A DNA stretch of 64,000 bases, from NCBI RefSeq assembly GCF_003261575.2, contig NZ_CP036175.1, positions 1,798,001 through 1,862,000 on the forward strand, read 5' to 3'. The notes below the pieces were generated by a model. It was not told the DNA's origin and ran no database searches. It saw nothing but the letters and a program-made list of their open reading frames with translations. The stretch comes from Klebsiella huaxiensis (GTDB taxonomy: Bacteria; Pseudomonadota; Gammaproteobacteria; Enterobacterales; Enterobacteriaceae). Below are positions 6,296 to 16,051 of this stretch, piece after piece; the stretch's first letter is position 1, and each line of letters opens with the position of its first letter. The position numbers and the translations under genes were made by a program.

Positions 6296-8929
6296 ATGAG
6301 CGACCTTGCGAGAGAAATTACACCGGTCAACATTGAGGAAGAGCTGAAGAGCTCGTATCTGGATTATGCGATGTCGGTCATTGTTGGCCGTGCGCTGCCG
6401 GACGTCCGAGATGGCCTTAAGCCGGTACACCGTCGCGTACTATACGCCATGAACGTATTGGGCAATGACTGGAACAAAGCCTATAAAAAATCTGCCCGTG
6501 TCGTGGGTGACGTCATCGGTAAATACCACCCGCATGGTGATATTGCCGTATATGACACCATTGTCCGTATGGCACAGCCATTCTCCTTGCGCTACATGCT
6601 GGTAGATGGCCAGGGTAACTTTGGTTCTGTCGATGGGGACTCCGCCGCAGCGATGCGTTATACGGAAATCCGTATGTCGAAGATCGCCCACGAGCTGATG
6701 GCCGACCTGGAAAAAGAGACGGTGGATTTCGTCGATAACTATGACGGCACGGAGAAGATCCCTGACGTCATGCCGACCAAAATCCCGAACCTGTTAGTGA
6801 ACGGTTCGTCCGGTATCGCGGTCGGGATGGCGACCAACATTCCGCCGCACAACCTGACCGAAGTCATCAATGGCTGTCTGGCCTATGTTGATAACGAAGA
6901 CATCAGCATTGAAGGGCTGATGGAACACATTCCGGGCCCGGACTTCCCGACCGCCGCGATCATTAACGGTCGTCGTGGTATTGAAGAAGCCTATCGTACC
7001 GGTCGCGGTAAAGTGTACATTCGCGCTCGCGCGGAAGTGGAAGCTGACGCGAAAACCGGTCGCGAAACCATCATCGTGCATGAAATTCCGTATCAGGTGA
7101 ACAAAGCGCGCCTGATTGAGAAAATTGCCGAGCTGGTAAAAGACAAACGCGTTGAAGGCATTAGCGCGCTGCGTGACGAGTCTGATAAAGACGGTATGCG
7201 CATCGTGATTGAAGTGAAACGCGACGCGGTGGGTGAAGTGGTTCTCAACAACCTCTACTCCCAGACCCAACTGCAGGTCTCCTTCGGTATCAACATGGTT
7301 GCGTTGCACCATGGTCAGCCGAAGATTATGAACCTGAAAGAAATTATTGCCGCGTTCGTACGCCACCGCCGTGAAGTGGTGACCCGTCGTACCATTTTCG
7401 AACTGCGTAAAGCCCGCGATCGTGCGCACATCCTTGAAGCGCTGGCGATTGCCCTGGCCAACATCGACCCGATTATCGAACTGATTCGCCGCGCGCCGAC
7501 CCCGGCGGAAGCGAAAGCTGGCTTGATTGCACGTTCATGGGACTTGGGCAACGTTTCCGCGATGCTGGAACGTGCTGGTGATGATGCCGCGCGTCCTGAG
7601 TGGCTGGAGCCTGAATTCGGCGTACGCGACGGCCAGTACTATCTGACCGAACAGCAGGCCCAGGCGATTCTGGATCTGCGTTTGCAGAAACTAACCGGCC
7701 TTGAGCATGAAAAACTGCTCGACGAATACAAAGAGCTGCTGGAACAGATTGCTGAACTGCTGCACATTCTGGGCAGCGCCGATCGCCTGATGGAAGTGAT
7801 TCGCGAAGAGCTGGAGCTGGTCCGTGAACAGTTTGGCGACGCGCGTCGTACGGAAATCACCGCTAACAGCGCTGATATCAACATCGAAGATCTGATCAAC
7901 CAGGAAGATGTTGTTGTGACGCTGTCTCATCAGGGCTACGTGAAGTATCAGCCGCTTACCGATTACGAAGCTCAGCGTCGGGGCGGTAAAGGCAAGTCAG
8001 CTGCACGTATTAAAGAAGAAGACTTTATCGATCGTCTGCTGGTGGCCAACACCCATGACACGATCCTGTGCTTCTCCAGCCGTGGTCGTCTGTACTGGAT
8101 GAAAGTTTATCAGCTGCCGGAAGCGAGCCGTGGTGCGCGTGGCCGTCCGATCGTCAACCTGCTGCCGCTGGAAGCCAACGAACGTATCACCGCTATTCTG
8201 CCGGTGCGCGAGTACGAAGAGGGCGTGAACGTCTTTATGGCCACCGCCAGCGGTACCGTGAAGAAAACGGCGCTAACCGAGTTCAGCCGTCCGCGTTCGG
8301 CCGGTATTATTGCGGTTAACCTCAACGAAGGCGATGAGCTGATTGGCGTCGATCTGACCTCGGGTCAGGATGAAGTCATGTTGTTCTCTGCTGCCGGTAA
8401 AGTGGTGCGCTTTAAAGAAGATGCTGTCCGCGCGATGGGTCGTACCGCGACCGGCGTGCGCGGTATCAAGCTTGCAGGCGAGGACAAAGTCGTTTCTCTG
8501 ATTATTCCGCGTGGTGAAGGGGCTATCCTGACCGTGACGCAGAATGGCTACGGTAAACGTACTGCGGCTGAAGAGTATCCGACCAAATCTCGTGCGACGC
8601 AGGGCGTTATCTCGATCAAAGTGACCGAGCGTAACGGTTCCGTGGTGGGTGCGGTGCAGGTAACTGATACCGACCAGATCATGATGATCACCGATGCCGG
8701 TACGCTGGTGCGTACCCGCGTGTCGGAAGTCAGCGTGGTAGGGCGTAACACCCAGGGCGTTATCCTCATCCGTACCGCGGAAGATGAAAACGTGGTGGGC
8801 CTGCAGCGTGTTGCTGAGCCGGTTGATGATGAAGAACTGGATGCCATCGACGGCAGCGCAGCGGAAGGCGATGAGGATATCGCGCCGGAAGCGGACACTG
8901 ACGACGACATCGCCGAAGATGAAGAGTAA
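6296..8929 (+). CDS. gyrA: DNA gyrase subunit A, carrying Ile83 (quinolone-resistance type)
   Basis: GyrA is the breakage-reunion subunit of the A2B2 gyrase that introduces negative supercoils. The 877-residue product has the N-terminal winged-helix/tower region with catalytic Tyr122 in AAMRYTEI. Its C-terminal beta-pinwheel carries the GyrA box QRRGGKG, and the tail is acidic. The quinolone-resistance-determining region reads HPHGDIAVYDTIV: residue 83 is isoleucine (codon ATT at 6542-6544) instead of Ser in E. coli and K. pneumoniae or Thr in some relatives, while residue 87 is the wild-type Asp. Ile83 is a documented fluoroquinolone-resistance substitution. The gene stands alone and ends in a strong terminator. 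Confidence 0.99.
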   Translation: MSDLAREITPVNIEEELKSSYLDYAMSVIVGRALPDVRDGLKPVHRRVLYAMNVLGNDWNKAYKKSARVVGDVIGKYHPHGDIAVYDTIVRMAQPFSLRYMLVDGQGNFGSVDGDSAAAMRYTEIRMSKIAHELMADLEKETVDFVDNYDGTEKIPDVMPTKIPNLLVNGSSGIAVGMATNIPPHNLTEVINGCLAYVDNEDISIEGLMEHIPGPDFPTAAIINGRRGIEEAYRTGRGKVYIRARAEVEADAKTGRETIIVHEIPYQVNKARLIEKIAELVKDKRVEGISALRDESDKDGMRIVIEVKRDAVGEVVLNNLYSQTQLQVSFGINMVALHHGQPKIMNLKEIIAAFVRHRREVVTRRTIFELRKARDRAHILEALAIALANIDPIIELIRRAPTPAEAKAGLIARSWDLGNVSAMLERAGDDAARPEWLEPEFGVRDGQYYLTEQQAQAILDLRLQKLTGLEHEKLLDEYKELLEQIAELLHILGSADRLMEVIREELELVREQFGDARRTEITANSADINIEDLINQEDVVVTLSHQGYVKYQPLTDYEAQRRGGKGKSAARIKEEDFIDRLLVANTHDTILCFSSRGRLYWMKVYQLPEASRGARGRPIVNLLPLEANERITAILPVREYEEGVNVFMATASGTVKKTALTEFSRPRSAGIIAVNLNEGDELIGVDLTSGQDEVMLFSAAGKVVRFKEDAVRAMGRTATGVRGIKLAGEDKVVSLIIPRGEGAILTVTQNGYGKRTAAEEYPTKSRATQGVISIKVTERNGSVVGAVQVTDTDQIMMITDAGTLVRTRVSEVSVVGRNTQGVILIRTAEDENVVGLQRVAEPVDDEELDAIDGSAAEGDEDIAPEADTDDDIAEDEE

Positions 8930-8950
8930 TTCTCTGCGGTAATTGTTCTG

Positions 8951-8983
8951 AAAGGGTCGGGGTTATCCCCGGCCCTTTTTGTT
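8951..8983 (+). terminator. Rho-independent terminator of gyrA
   Basis: The stem AAAGGGTCGGGG / CCCCGGCCCTTT with a TTAT loop is followed by a T tract to about 8980. It starts 21 bases after the gyrA stop. Confidence 0.9.
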
Positions 8984-9060
8984 TCCCCGTTGCGGGACTG
9001 TTATTTTATCGTTACCTTAACCCCATTCTGTTGAGCCCCTGACGGCCGAGCATCGCCACA

Positions 9061-11907
9061 TTGAAATATCTAGCTTCTTTCCATACGACGTTAAAGGTTT
9101 CACGCTACCTGTTCAGAGCGCTGGCGGTACTGCTGTGGATGCTGATCGCTTTTGTCTCGGTGTTTTACATCGTTAATGCCCTGCATGATCGGGAATCGGA
9201 AATTCGTCAGGAATTTAATCTGAATGCCGATCAGGCGCAGCGTTATATTCAGCGCACGGCAGATGTTATCAAAGAGCTGAAATACGTCGTGGGTAACCGG
9301 CCAATGAATGGCAGTGAAGGCGGTGATGCGCCAGTACAGAATGGCGATATTGCGATCCCTAATTTTGAACCGCTATACCCTGATTCCGACTGCGCGCTAA
9401 TGAGCACCACCTGGCGTAACTCTCTGCAGTCGCTAGCGTGGTTCATGCGCTATTGGCGCGACAACTTCTCTACGGCGTATGATCTCAACCGTATCTTTTT
9501 GATTGGCAGTGATAACCTCTGTATGGCTAACTTCGGCCTGCGGGATGTGCCGCTGGAGCGAGATCAGGCGCTTAAAGTTTTACATCAACGTATTGAGCAA
9601 TATCATAATGCTCCACAAAACGAACGTGGCAACAACCTGTTCTGGATAAGCCAGGGCGTGCGTCCAGGCGTTGGGTATTTTTACGCGCTGACGCCGATAT
9701 ATATGGCTAACCGGCTGCAGGCGATGCTTGGCGTGGAACAAACTATCCGCATGGAAAGTTTCTTTACTCCGGGTAGTTTGCCGATGAACGTCACTATTCT
9801 TGACGATAACGGTCAGTCACTCATTTCGCTCGCCGGGTCAGACAGCAATATTAAACCTGACGCGAAGTGGATGCAGGAACGGTTATGGTTTGGCTATACC
9901 TCGGGCTTTCGCGAACTGGCGATGAAAAAAAGCCTGCCACCGTCATCTTTGAGCATCGTCTATTCAGTGTCGGTGGAACAGGTGTTAGAACGCATCCGGA
10001 TGCTGATCCTCAACGCCATTGCGCTCAATATCCTGACTGGGGTTATCCTCTTTGCGCTGGCCCGGATGTATGAGCGGCGGATTTTTATTCCGGCAGAAAA
10101 TGACGCCCAACGTCTGGAAGAGCATGAGCAGTTCAACCGAAAAATTGTGGCTTCCGCGCCGGTGGGGATCTGTATTTTACGTACGCTCGACGGCACTAAT
10201 ATCTTGAGTAACGAGCTGGCGCATAACTATCTCAACATGTTGACGCATGAGGACCGGCAGCGGTTAACGCAGATCATCTGCGGTCAGCAGGTGAACTTTG
10301 TTGACGTGCTGACCAGTAATAATACCAATCTGCAAATCAGCTTCGTTCACTCGCGCTATCGTAACGAAAACGTGGCGATTTGCGTGCTGGTGGATGTCTC
10401 AGCGCGCGTCAAAATGGAGGAGTCGCTGCAGGAGATGGCCCAGGCCGCAGAACAGGCCAGCCAGTCGAAATCGATGTTCCTTGCCACCGTCAGTCACGAA
10501 CTGCGCACGCCGTTGTACGGGATTATTGGCAATCTCGATTTGCTGCAGACGAAAGAGCTGCCGAAGGGGGTTGATCGCCTGGTGACGGCGATGAATAACT
10601 CCTCCAGCCTGCTGCTGAAAATTATCAGCGATATCCTCGATTTCTCGAAAATTGAGTCCGAGCAGCTCAAAATTGAACCACGGGAGTTTTCGCCGCGTGA
10701 AGTGATGAACCACATTTCCGCTAACTACCTGCCGTTGGTGGTGCGTAAACAACTTGGGCTGTACTGCTTTATTGAACCCGACGTGCCGCAGCTGATGTCC
10801 GGCGATCCGATGCGCTTGCAGCAGGTTATTTCAAATCTGCTGAGTAACGCGATCAAGTTTACTGATACCGGCTGCATTATCCTGCATGTAGAGCGGGCGG
10901 GCGACTACCTACAAATTAGCGTGCGCGACACCGGAGAAGGGATCCCGGCAAAAGAAGTCGTGCGTCTGTTCGACCCGTTCTTCCAGGTCGGTACCGGCGT
11001 GCAGCGTAACTTCCAGGGAACCGGTCTCGGTCTGGCGATTTGTGAAAAGCTTATCAGCATGATGGATGGCGATATTGCCGTCGAAACGGAACCGGGCATG
11101 GGTAGCCGGTTCACTATTCGAATTCCACTGTATGGCGTACAAAATACGCCGCCGCTGATTGTTGATAGCCTGTCTGACAAATGCTGTTGGCTGGCGATTG
11201 ATAACACCTCTTTGGCGCTATTTGTCGAGTCGTTACTGAAATACCACGGTATTCCGGTCCGTCGTTTTAAAGGGCAAGCGCCGGGAATGGATGATATTTT
11301 GCTGACCGATAGCGAGACTAATGCGGCATGGCCAGGAAACTCCGTGATTATCTTCTGCCGTCGGCATATCGGAATTCCGCTAGAGCGAGCGCCGGGTGAG
11401 TGGTTGCATAGCGTCACGACGCCGCATGAGCTGCTGCCGTTGCTCGGACGCATCTTCCATATCGCCGTCGATAGCGCGGAAAACGACCCCGTGCTATCCG
11501 CGCCAGAAACGCAAACTGCCGACAATGATGACATGATGATTCTGGTGGTGGATGATCATCCAATCAACCGGCGTCTTTTGGCCGATCAACTGGGATCTCT
11601 GGGCTATCAGTGCGTCACCGCAAACGATGGGGTCGATGCGCTTAACGTGCTGAGTAAACAGCATATTGATATTGTGCTCAGTGACGTCAACATGCCGAAT
11701 ATGGATGGTTATCGACTGACTCAGCGCATTCGTCAACTGGGATTGACGTTGCCGGTAATTGGCGTGACCGCTAATGCGCTGGCTGAAGAGAAGCAGCGCT
11801 GTCTGGAGTCCGGTATGGATAGCTGTTTATCCAAGCCGGTAACCCTTGATATTATCAAACAAACATTGACGGTCTATGCCACACGGGTGCGTAAGGGAAG
11901 GGCGTAA
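9061..11907 (+). CDS. rcsC: Rcs phosphorelay hybrid sensor kinase
   Basis: RcsC senses envelope stress (relayed through RcsF/IgaA) and feeds phosphate to RcsD. The 948-residue product starts at TTG 9061, the same codon and position as E. coli (MKYLASF...). It has a transmembrane helix at about 20-40, a large periplasmic domain, and a second helix near 315-335. Then come a PAS-like region, the kinase with phospho-acceptor His479 in VSHELRTPLYG, and ATPase motifs (SNAIKFTD, GTGLGLAI). The C-terminal receiver has Asp875 in LSDVNMPNMDG. It is convergent with rcsB. The linker between kinase and receiver (about residues 700-800) is the most divergent part from my recollection of the E. coli sequence. 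Confidence 0.98.
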   Translation: MKYLASFHTTLKVSRYLFRALAVLLWMLIAFVSVFYIVNALHDRESEIRQEFNLNADQAQRYIQRTADVIKELKYVVGNRPMNGSEGGDAPVQNGDIAIPNFEPLYPDSDCALMSTTWRNSLQSLAWFMRYWRDNFSTAYDLNRIFLIGSDNLCMANFGLRDVPLERDQALKVLHQRIEQYHNAPQNERGNNLFWISQGVRPGVGYFYALTPIYMANRLQAMLGVEQTIRMESFFTPGSLPMNVTILDDNGQSLISLAGSDSNIKPDAKWMQERLWFGYTSGFRELAMKKSLPPSSLSIVYSVSVEQVLERIRMLILNAIALNILTGVILFALARMYERRIFIPAENDAQRLEEHEQFNRKIVASAPVGICILRTLDGTNILSNELAHNYLNMLTHEDRQRLTQIICGQQVNFVDVLTSNNTNLQISFVHSRYRNENVAICVLVDVSARVKMEESLQEMAQAAEQASQSKSMFLATVSHELRTPLYGIIGNLDLLQTKELPKGVDRLVTAMNNSSSLLLKIISDILDFSKIESEQLKIEPREFSPREVMNHISANYLPLVVRKQLGLYCFIEPDVPQLMSGDPMRLQQVISNLLSNAIKFTDTGCIILHVERAGDYLQISVRDTGEGIPAKEVVRLFDPFFQVGTGVQRNFQGTGLGLAICEKLISMMDGDIAVETEPGMGSRFTIRIPLYGVQNTPPLIVDSLSDKCCWLAIDNTSLALFVESLLKYHGIPVRRFKGQAPGMDDILLTDSETNAAWPGNSVIIFCRRHIGIPLERAPGEWLHSVTTPHELLPLLGRIFHIAVDSAENDPVLSAPETQTADNDDMMILVVDDHPINRRLLADQLGSLGYQCVTANDGVDALNVLSKQHIDIVLSDVNMPNMDGYRLTQRIRQLGLTLPVIGVTANALAEEKQRCLESGMDSCLSKPVTLDIIKQTLTVYATRVRKGRA

Positions 11908-11913
11908 GGGATT

Positions 11914-11942
11914 TTCCCGGATAGCGTGACGCTATCCGGGAA
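11914..11942. terminator. Bidirectional hairpin between rcsC and rcsB
   Basis: A perfect 13-bp stem (TTCCCGGATAGCG, loop TGA, then its complement) occupies the gap between the two convergent genes. There is no long T tract on either side, so termination strength is uncertain. Confidence 0.7.
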
Positions 11943-11950
11943 GAGAGCGG

Positions 11951-12601
11951 TTAGTCTTTATCCGTCGAACTCAGAGAAACGGAAGAGAGGTAGTTCAGCA
12001 GGGCGATATCGTTTTCCACGCCGAGTTTCATCATCGCCGATTTTTTCTGGCTACTGATGGTTTTGATACTACGGTTCAGCTTTTTGGCGATCTCGGTAAC
12101 CAGGAAGCCTTCGGCGAACAGGCGCAATACTTCACTCTCTTTTGGCGACAGGCGTTTGTCACCGTAACCACCGGCACTGATTTTTTCCAGCAGACGCGAA
12201 ACGCTTTCCGGGGTGAATTTCTTGCCTTTCTGCAGTGCGGCCAGCGCTTTCGGCAGATCGGTCGGTGCGCCCTGTTTCAGTACGATCCCTTCGATATCCA
12301 GATCCAGTACCGCGCTCAGGATCGCCGGGTTGTTATTCATCGTGAGTACAATGATCGACAGATCCGGGAAATGACGCTTGATGTATTTGATAAGCGTAAT
12401 CCCATCACCGTACTTGTCGCCGGGCATGGATAGGTCGCTAATCAGGACGTGAGCGTCCAGCTTAGGAAGATTGTTGATTAATGCCGTGGAGTCTTCAAAC
12501 TCGCCAACAACGTTCACCCACTCGATTTGCTCAAGTGACTTACGAATACCGAACAGTACGATCGGATGGTCATCGGCAATAATTACGTTCATATTGTTCA
12601 T
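11951..12601 (-). CDS. rcsB: Rcs phosphorelay response regulator
   Basis: RcsB is the output regulator of the Rcs relay, controlling capsule, motility, osmB and other envelope genes, alone or with RcsA and other partners. The 216-residue product matches E. coli RcsB almost throughout. The receiver has acidic D10-D11 and phospho-acceptor Asp56 (ISDLSMPGD), and the C-terminal LuxR-type HTH includes LSPKESEVLRLFAEG and NRSIKTISSQKKSAM. It lies 16 bases downstream of rcsD and is probably co-transcribed with it. Confidence 0.99.
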   Translation of the reverse strand: MNNMNVIIADDHPIVLFGIRKSLEQIEWVNVVGEFEDSTALINNLPKLDAHVLISDLSMPGDKYGDGITLIKYIKRHFPDLSIIVLTMNNNPAILSAVLDLDIEGIVLKQGAPTDLPKALAALQKGKKFTPESVSRLLEKISAGGYGDKRLSPKESEVLRLFAEGFLVTEIAKKLNRSIKTISSQKKSAMMKLGVENDIALLNYLSSVSLSSTDKD

Positions 12602-12617
12602 GTATTAGGCTACCTTG

Positions 12618-15278
12618 CTACAGCAAGCTCTTGACGTAGACGTCAATGTCGCTGATATATTTTTCTATGCCTTGAGTATCTTTTTCACGAATCAGATGCT
12701 CAAGCGTTTCACATAATTGCTTGCCGGGTACCAGATTAAGCATAGCAAACGCCCCTTTGAGGCGGTGAGCGGTTTGCGCCAGCGCGGCTAAATCGCTCGT
12801 TGCCAGTTCATTATACAGCCTCTTAACATCATCTGGTACCGTGTCGGCAAACAGCGCGTAATAGCCGCTGGCATGCAGTTCGGCGTTACTCACGCTTTCA
12901 GGGGGAGAGTGCTGCCCCTCTTCATCAGCCAGTTGCTGCTCTATCAGCTGTAGAATAGCTTCCTGCATCGCGGTGCTGATATTAAAATTGACGCGGAGCT
13001 GACCTGGGCTAATCTTATGAATCCCGACTTCATCATCGCTTAAAAGCAAGCCTGAAGCAGTAAGATTAGACGGATTATCCGTTAAAAAGAGATCATATTG
13101 TTGACTTGTTATTCTATCATCCGACGAGATGCAGGTCGCGCCCCAGCTTTCGAGCTGGCGCGTAACGATACGGCGCACCTCATTAGAGGTAACATCAAGC
13201 AATACCACAACATCATCCAGTAGATGTTCCCCTGAATCACTCTCTTCTTCACTGGCCGCCATTTTAAGATGTAAGGAATAGCGGGTACCCAGCGACTCGC
13301 GGGCTTTGATATTCAACTGTCCACCGAGCTTGCGGGTCAGGCGATCGCAGAGCCAGAAGGTAAGGGCGTTAGCTTTACCATAGAGGTCTGACTGCGTCTC
13401 GTTGAGGAACGGGAAGTGCATATTATCGATTTCGTCACCGGAAACCCCATTACCGGTATCAAGAATACGGAAGGTCAGGCGATCGTCTGCCGACTCATCT
13501 TTACTCACTTCCAGAGTGATTTTGCCAATCTGAGTAGTGGTGACTGAGTACTGAATTAACAGTAAAAGTGTGCGGCGCAACGCATCACGATCACCATAAC
13601 GTTGCTCATTTGCCGGTAGTGCATTGTTAATCAGTAGTTGCAGCCCTTTGCGTTTGATGATCGGTAAGACTTCAGGTACCACTTCATCTATGAGTCCCTG
13701 TATGGAGAACAGGCCCTGGGCGCTTTTCCAGTTATCACTCTCAAGGAGGTTTGCCAGTTGAATCTCATCCACCAGTTGTATCAGTTCATCTGCATGCTGG
13801 GCCAGCTTATGGCTTTCAGCAATACCGAGCGCCGCCGCTTCTTCTGCCAGCGTTTGCGCAGGTTGTTTTAGCGCAGCGCCGATATGCTGCATAAAGGCAG
13901 CGCGGCCTTGCTGGTTTTTCTCGTACAGACGTTGAGCCTGTTTGAGTTTCCTGGTGACCAGAACTTCACGATCCTGATCGCGAATGATGAAGATTTGCGT
14001 ACGCGGCGAGACCTGGCTGCGGAACTGGCGAATTTCATACAATTCATTATTTACTGTGGCCTGAATGACGCCCTGGTGCTGATCGGCCATATTGATAATA
14101 TTCTGCAGGTTCAAATGCGGCAGCAGATGATCGGCAATAGGATTGCTGATTATCGTACGGTTAGCCTCCTGGTCATGAACCAACAGCCCCAATGGCAGCA
14201 GCGAGACAATCTCTTCATGGATTGCGCGTTGGGCGCGCAATTCGCTATTGGCTGTCGAAGATACCGCTGTGCTGACCACGTCTTTACGGCCGCTGTAGTG
14301 GCGAAAGGTCGTGAAACCGAACAGCGTCAGCGCCAGCAGGCCGATATTCAACAGCAGCGGTAGCAAAATATTCTGTAAGGATTCCAGAATCAGCTCGCTG
14401 AAGGGCACCATCCAAACCAGCCGCATACCGGTGGTATTAATCGTGGTGGTAATTTCAATCCGCGGGGCATTAAAGTTGATGCTGACGATATCGGTGGCTT
14501 CTTTGTCCGGATTGTTGCTGATGCTTTGCGACGGATCGGGTTCAAGACGGAAGCTCTCCAGCGACATACTGGGAGGAATGAGATCGTTAATGGGGAGATC
14601 GAAAGCCACAACGGTCGCCAGGTGGCCCGGCTGGTTAAAAGTGGTGCGTAAAGTAAAGTAGTAACCGTTTTGCCATGCGAGATGACGCAGTGACGAAAAT
14701 GTCTCACGTTCATCTAATGTATTTGCCTGGAGCAACATTTCGGCCCGTCGGGACTCCACGACGCTGCTGATGGTTGACTCTTTAAAGCTGGAGGAGAGAT
14801 CTTTTAACGGCAGCGTTGAAACTAAAATAAGGCTGTTATCGAGTCCGTTAAGGTAATACATCGACCAGGGAATGGTCTCCGCGCCCCATAAGATGTCGAG
14901 ATAGTTGGTGATTTTTTGCGTCATTTCCAGCGTTGAGCTGTCATGAGAGCCAAAAATCAGCGCTTCTGTTTTGCGCCTGGGTTTCTCCAGGTAGTAAACA
15001 TCCTGCTTCAAACGCGTTTCTTGTAAACCGCTCTCTCCGGTTGTGCCGGGAGAGGTTGCCGCGATGTTGTCATATATTTGCCAGGTGGCGTAGCGCCAGG
15101 TATCAATACGCTTATGCAAGTCATAGCTGACATCGACAACCTGATAACTTTTGTCTTTCAGCCATGCGTTGACGGCGCTTTGAATCATGACCCCCATCGT
15201 CGCCAGCAGGACGATGACCATTAAAATGAAGAAACGGGTAATGTTGCCGGGGATCAGGGAAAATTTTTTCGGGGTCAT
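12618..15278 (-). CDS. rcsD: Rcs phosphotransferase intermediate
   Basis: RcsD moves phosphate from the RcsC receiver to RcsB. The 886-residue inner-membrane protein has a transmembrane helix at about 18-38, a periplasmic domain, and a second helix near 310. A PAS-like and kinase-like region without the phospho-acceptor H-box follows, then a C-terminal HPt domain with the transfer histidine at His838 in AHRLKGAFAMLNL. E. coli RcsD is 890 residues. The start MTPKKFSLIPGNITRFF was chosen by family similarity. A candidate 43-codon membrane-protein ORF ends 19 bases upstream. Confidence 0.98.
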   Translation of the reverse strand: MTPKKFSLIPGNITRFFILMVIVLLATMGVMIQSAVNAWLKDKSYQVVDVSYDLHKRIDTWRYATWQIYDNIAATSPGTTGESGLQETRLKQDVYYLEKPRRKTEALIFGSHDSSTLEMTQKITNYLDILWGAETIPWSMYYLNGLDNSLILVSTLPLKDLSSSFKESTISSVVESRRAEMLLQANTLDERETFSSLRHLAWQNGYYFTLRTTFNQPGHLATVVAFDLPINDLIPPSMSLESFRLEPDPSQSISNNPDKEATDIVSINFNAPRIEITTTINTTGMRLVWMVPFSELILESLQNILLPLLLNIGLLALTLFGFTTFRHYSGRKDVVSTAVSSTANSELRAQRAIHEEIVSLLPLGLLVHDQEANRTIISNPIADHLLPHLNLQNIINMADQHQGVIQATVNNELYEIRQFRSQVSPRTQIFIIRDQDREVLVTRKLKQAQRLYEKNQQGRAAFMQHIGAALKQPAQTLAEEAAALGIAESHKLAQHADELIQLVDEIQLANLLESDNWKSAQGLFSIQGLIDEVVPEVLPIIKRKGLQLLINNALPANEQRYGDRDALRRTLLLLIQYSVTTTQIGKITLEVSKDESADDRLTFRILDTGNGVSGDEIDNMHFPFLNETQSDLYGKANALTFWLCDRLTRKLGGQLNIKARESLGTRYSLHLKMAASEEESDSGEHLLDDVVVLLDVTSNEVRRIVTRQLESWGATCISSDDRITSQQYDLFLTDNPSNLTASGLLLSDDEVGIHKISPGQLRVNFNISTAMQEAILQLIEQQLADEEGQHSPPESVSNAELHASGYYALFADTVPDDVKRLYNELATSDLAALAQTAHRLKGAFAMLNLVPGKQLCETLEHLIREKDTQGIEKYISDIDVYVKSLL

Positions 15279-15297
15279 CGTGTGAGAGTATGACTCA

Positions 15298-15429
15298 TCA
15301 GTGTTTGTAAACGGAATGTTGCGCCCGGGTAACTGGGAGCAGGACGGATGCTATAGCCAGTATAAAGGCTAATGCCGTAAATCCATACAACTGAATATCA
15401 TACATTGTTTTATTTGCCTTGAGATTCAT
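15298..15429 (-). CDS. Candidate 43-residue single-pass membrane protein upstream of rcsD
   Basis: An ATG at 15429 opens a 43-codon frame ending at TGA 15298-15300, 19 bases before rcsD on the same strand. The peptide has a short basic and polar N-terminus (MNLKANK...), one hydrophobic segment at about residues 15-33 (LYGFTALAFILAIASVLLP) and a basic tail ending SVYKH. GGA lies 7-9 bases before the ATG as a weak ribosome-binding site. I do not recognise a family. One plausible transmembrane helix, an intact frame and position in the rcsDB leader support coding. Short length and weak SD argue against. Confidence 0.4.
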   Translation of the reverse strand: MNLKANKTMYDIQLYGFTALAFILAIASVLLPVTRAQHSVYKH

Positions 15430-15627
15430 CTTAGATCCGCGGCGGCTGACAAACATGAACAGTGCGATTGTTTTTGTACAATTACTTACCGATTTTTCAA
15501 ATTAAATAGCATTAATTAACAAGAAATTGTGCGAATAACCCTAACTCGGCGCGTAAGTTGTTTGATTAATAACCGTTATTTTTTGTTATGCCAGGATGGG
15601 AATAATTAAAGATGTGTAAAGAAGGGT

Positions 15628-15720
15628 AAAAAAAACCGGATGCGAGGCATCCGGTAGAAATAGGGGTAAACAGACATTCAGAACTGAATGACGGTAATAA
15701 ATAAAGTTAATGATGATAGC
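15628..15720 (-). ncRNA. micF: MicF antisense RNA
   Basis: The reverse strand from 15720 reads GCTATCATCATTAACTTTAT..., nearly identical to the 5' end of E. coli MicF, which pairs with the ompF ribosome-binding site. It ends in a terminator hairpin (CCGGATGC/GCATCCGG, 15636-15653) followed by a run of eight U residues. Length is about 93 nt as in E. coli, and it is divergent from ompC as expected. MicF represses the OmpF-type porin when OmpR, SoxS, MarA or Rob activate it. Confidence 0.95.
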
Positions 15721-15877
15721 GGGATTAATTTTAGTCTCAGTTGAGATTTTTGTTTTACCATTCAGTGCTATAGGAGTGCAACCTAATAACATATTGATAT
15801 TGCTTGATAATTTTAATTTTTTGATTATTAGTGCTTATTTAAATGGTCTATATCGAGATAAAAAAAGTTCCCTCTGA

Positions 15878-15941
15878 TTTACAAATTGAAACATCTTGTG
15901 CGCATTTGGAAACATTTTAGAAGTTTTAGTATCATATTCTT
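15878..15941 (+). promoter_or_regulatory. OmpR binding sites C1-C2-C3 of the ompC promoter
   Basis: Three tandem 20-mers follow the E. coli ompC order: TTTACAAATTGAAACATCTT at 15878, a CATTTGGAAACATTTTAGA copy at about 15903, and AGTTTTAGTATCATATTCTT at 15922. OmpR-P binds them in turn to activate ompC. The ompC leader of about 100 bases follows. Confidence 0.85.
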
Positions 15942-16051
15942 GTTGGATTATTCTGTATTTTGCAGCACAATGAAATAGCCGACTGATTAGAAGGGTAATC
16001 AGTAAGCAGTGGCAATAATAAAAGGCATATAACAAACAGAGGGTTAATAAC

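Noticed and set aside
15586..15792. 68-codon reverse frame over micF
   Set aside because: It is fully explained by the MicF RNA and its terminator.
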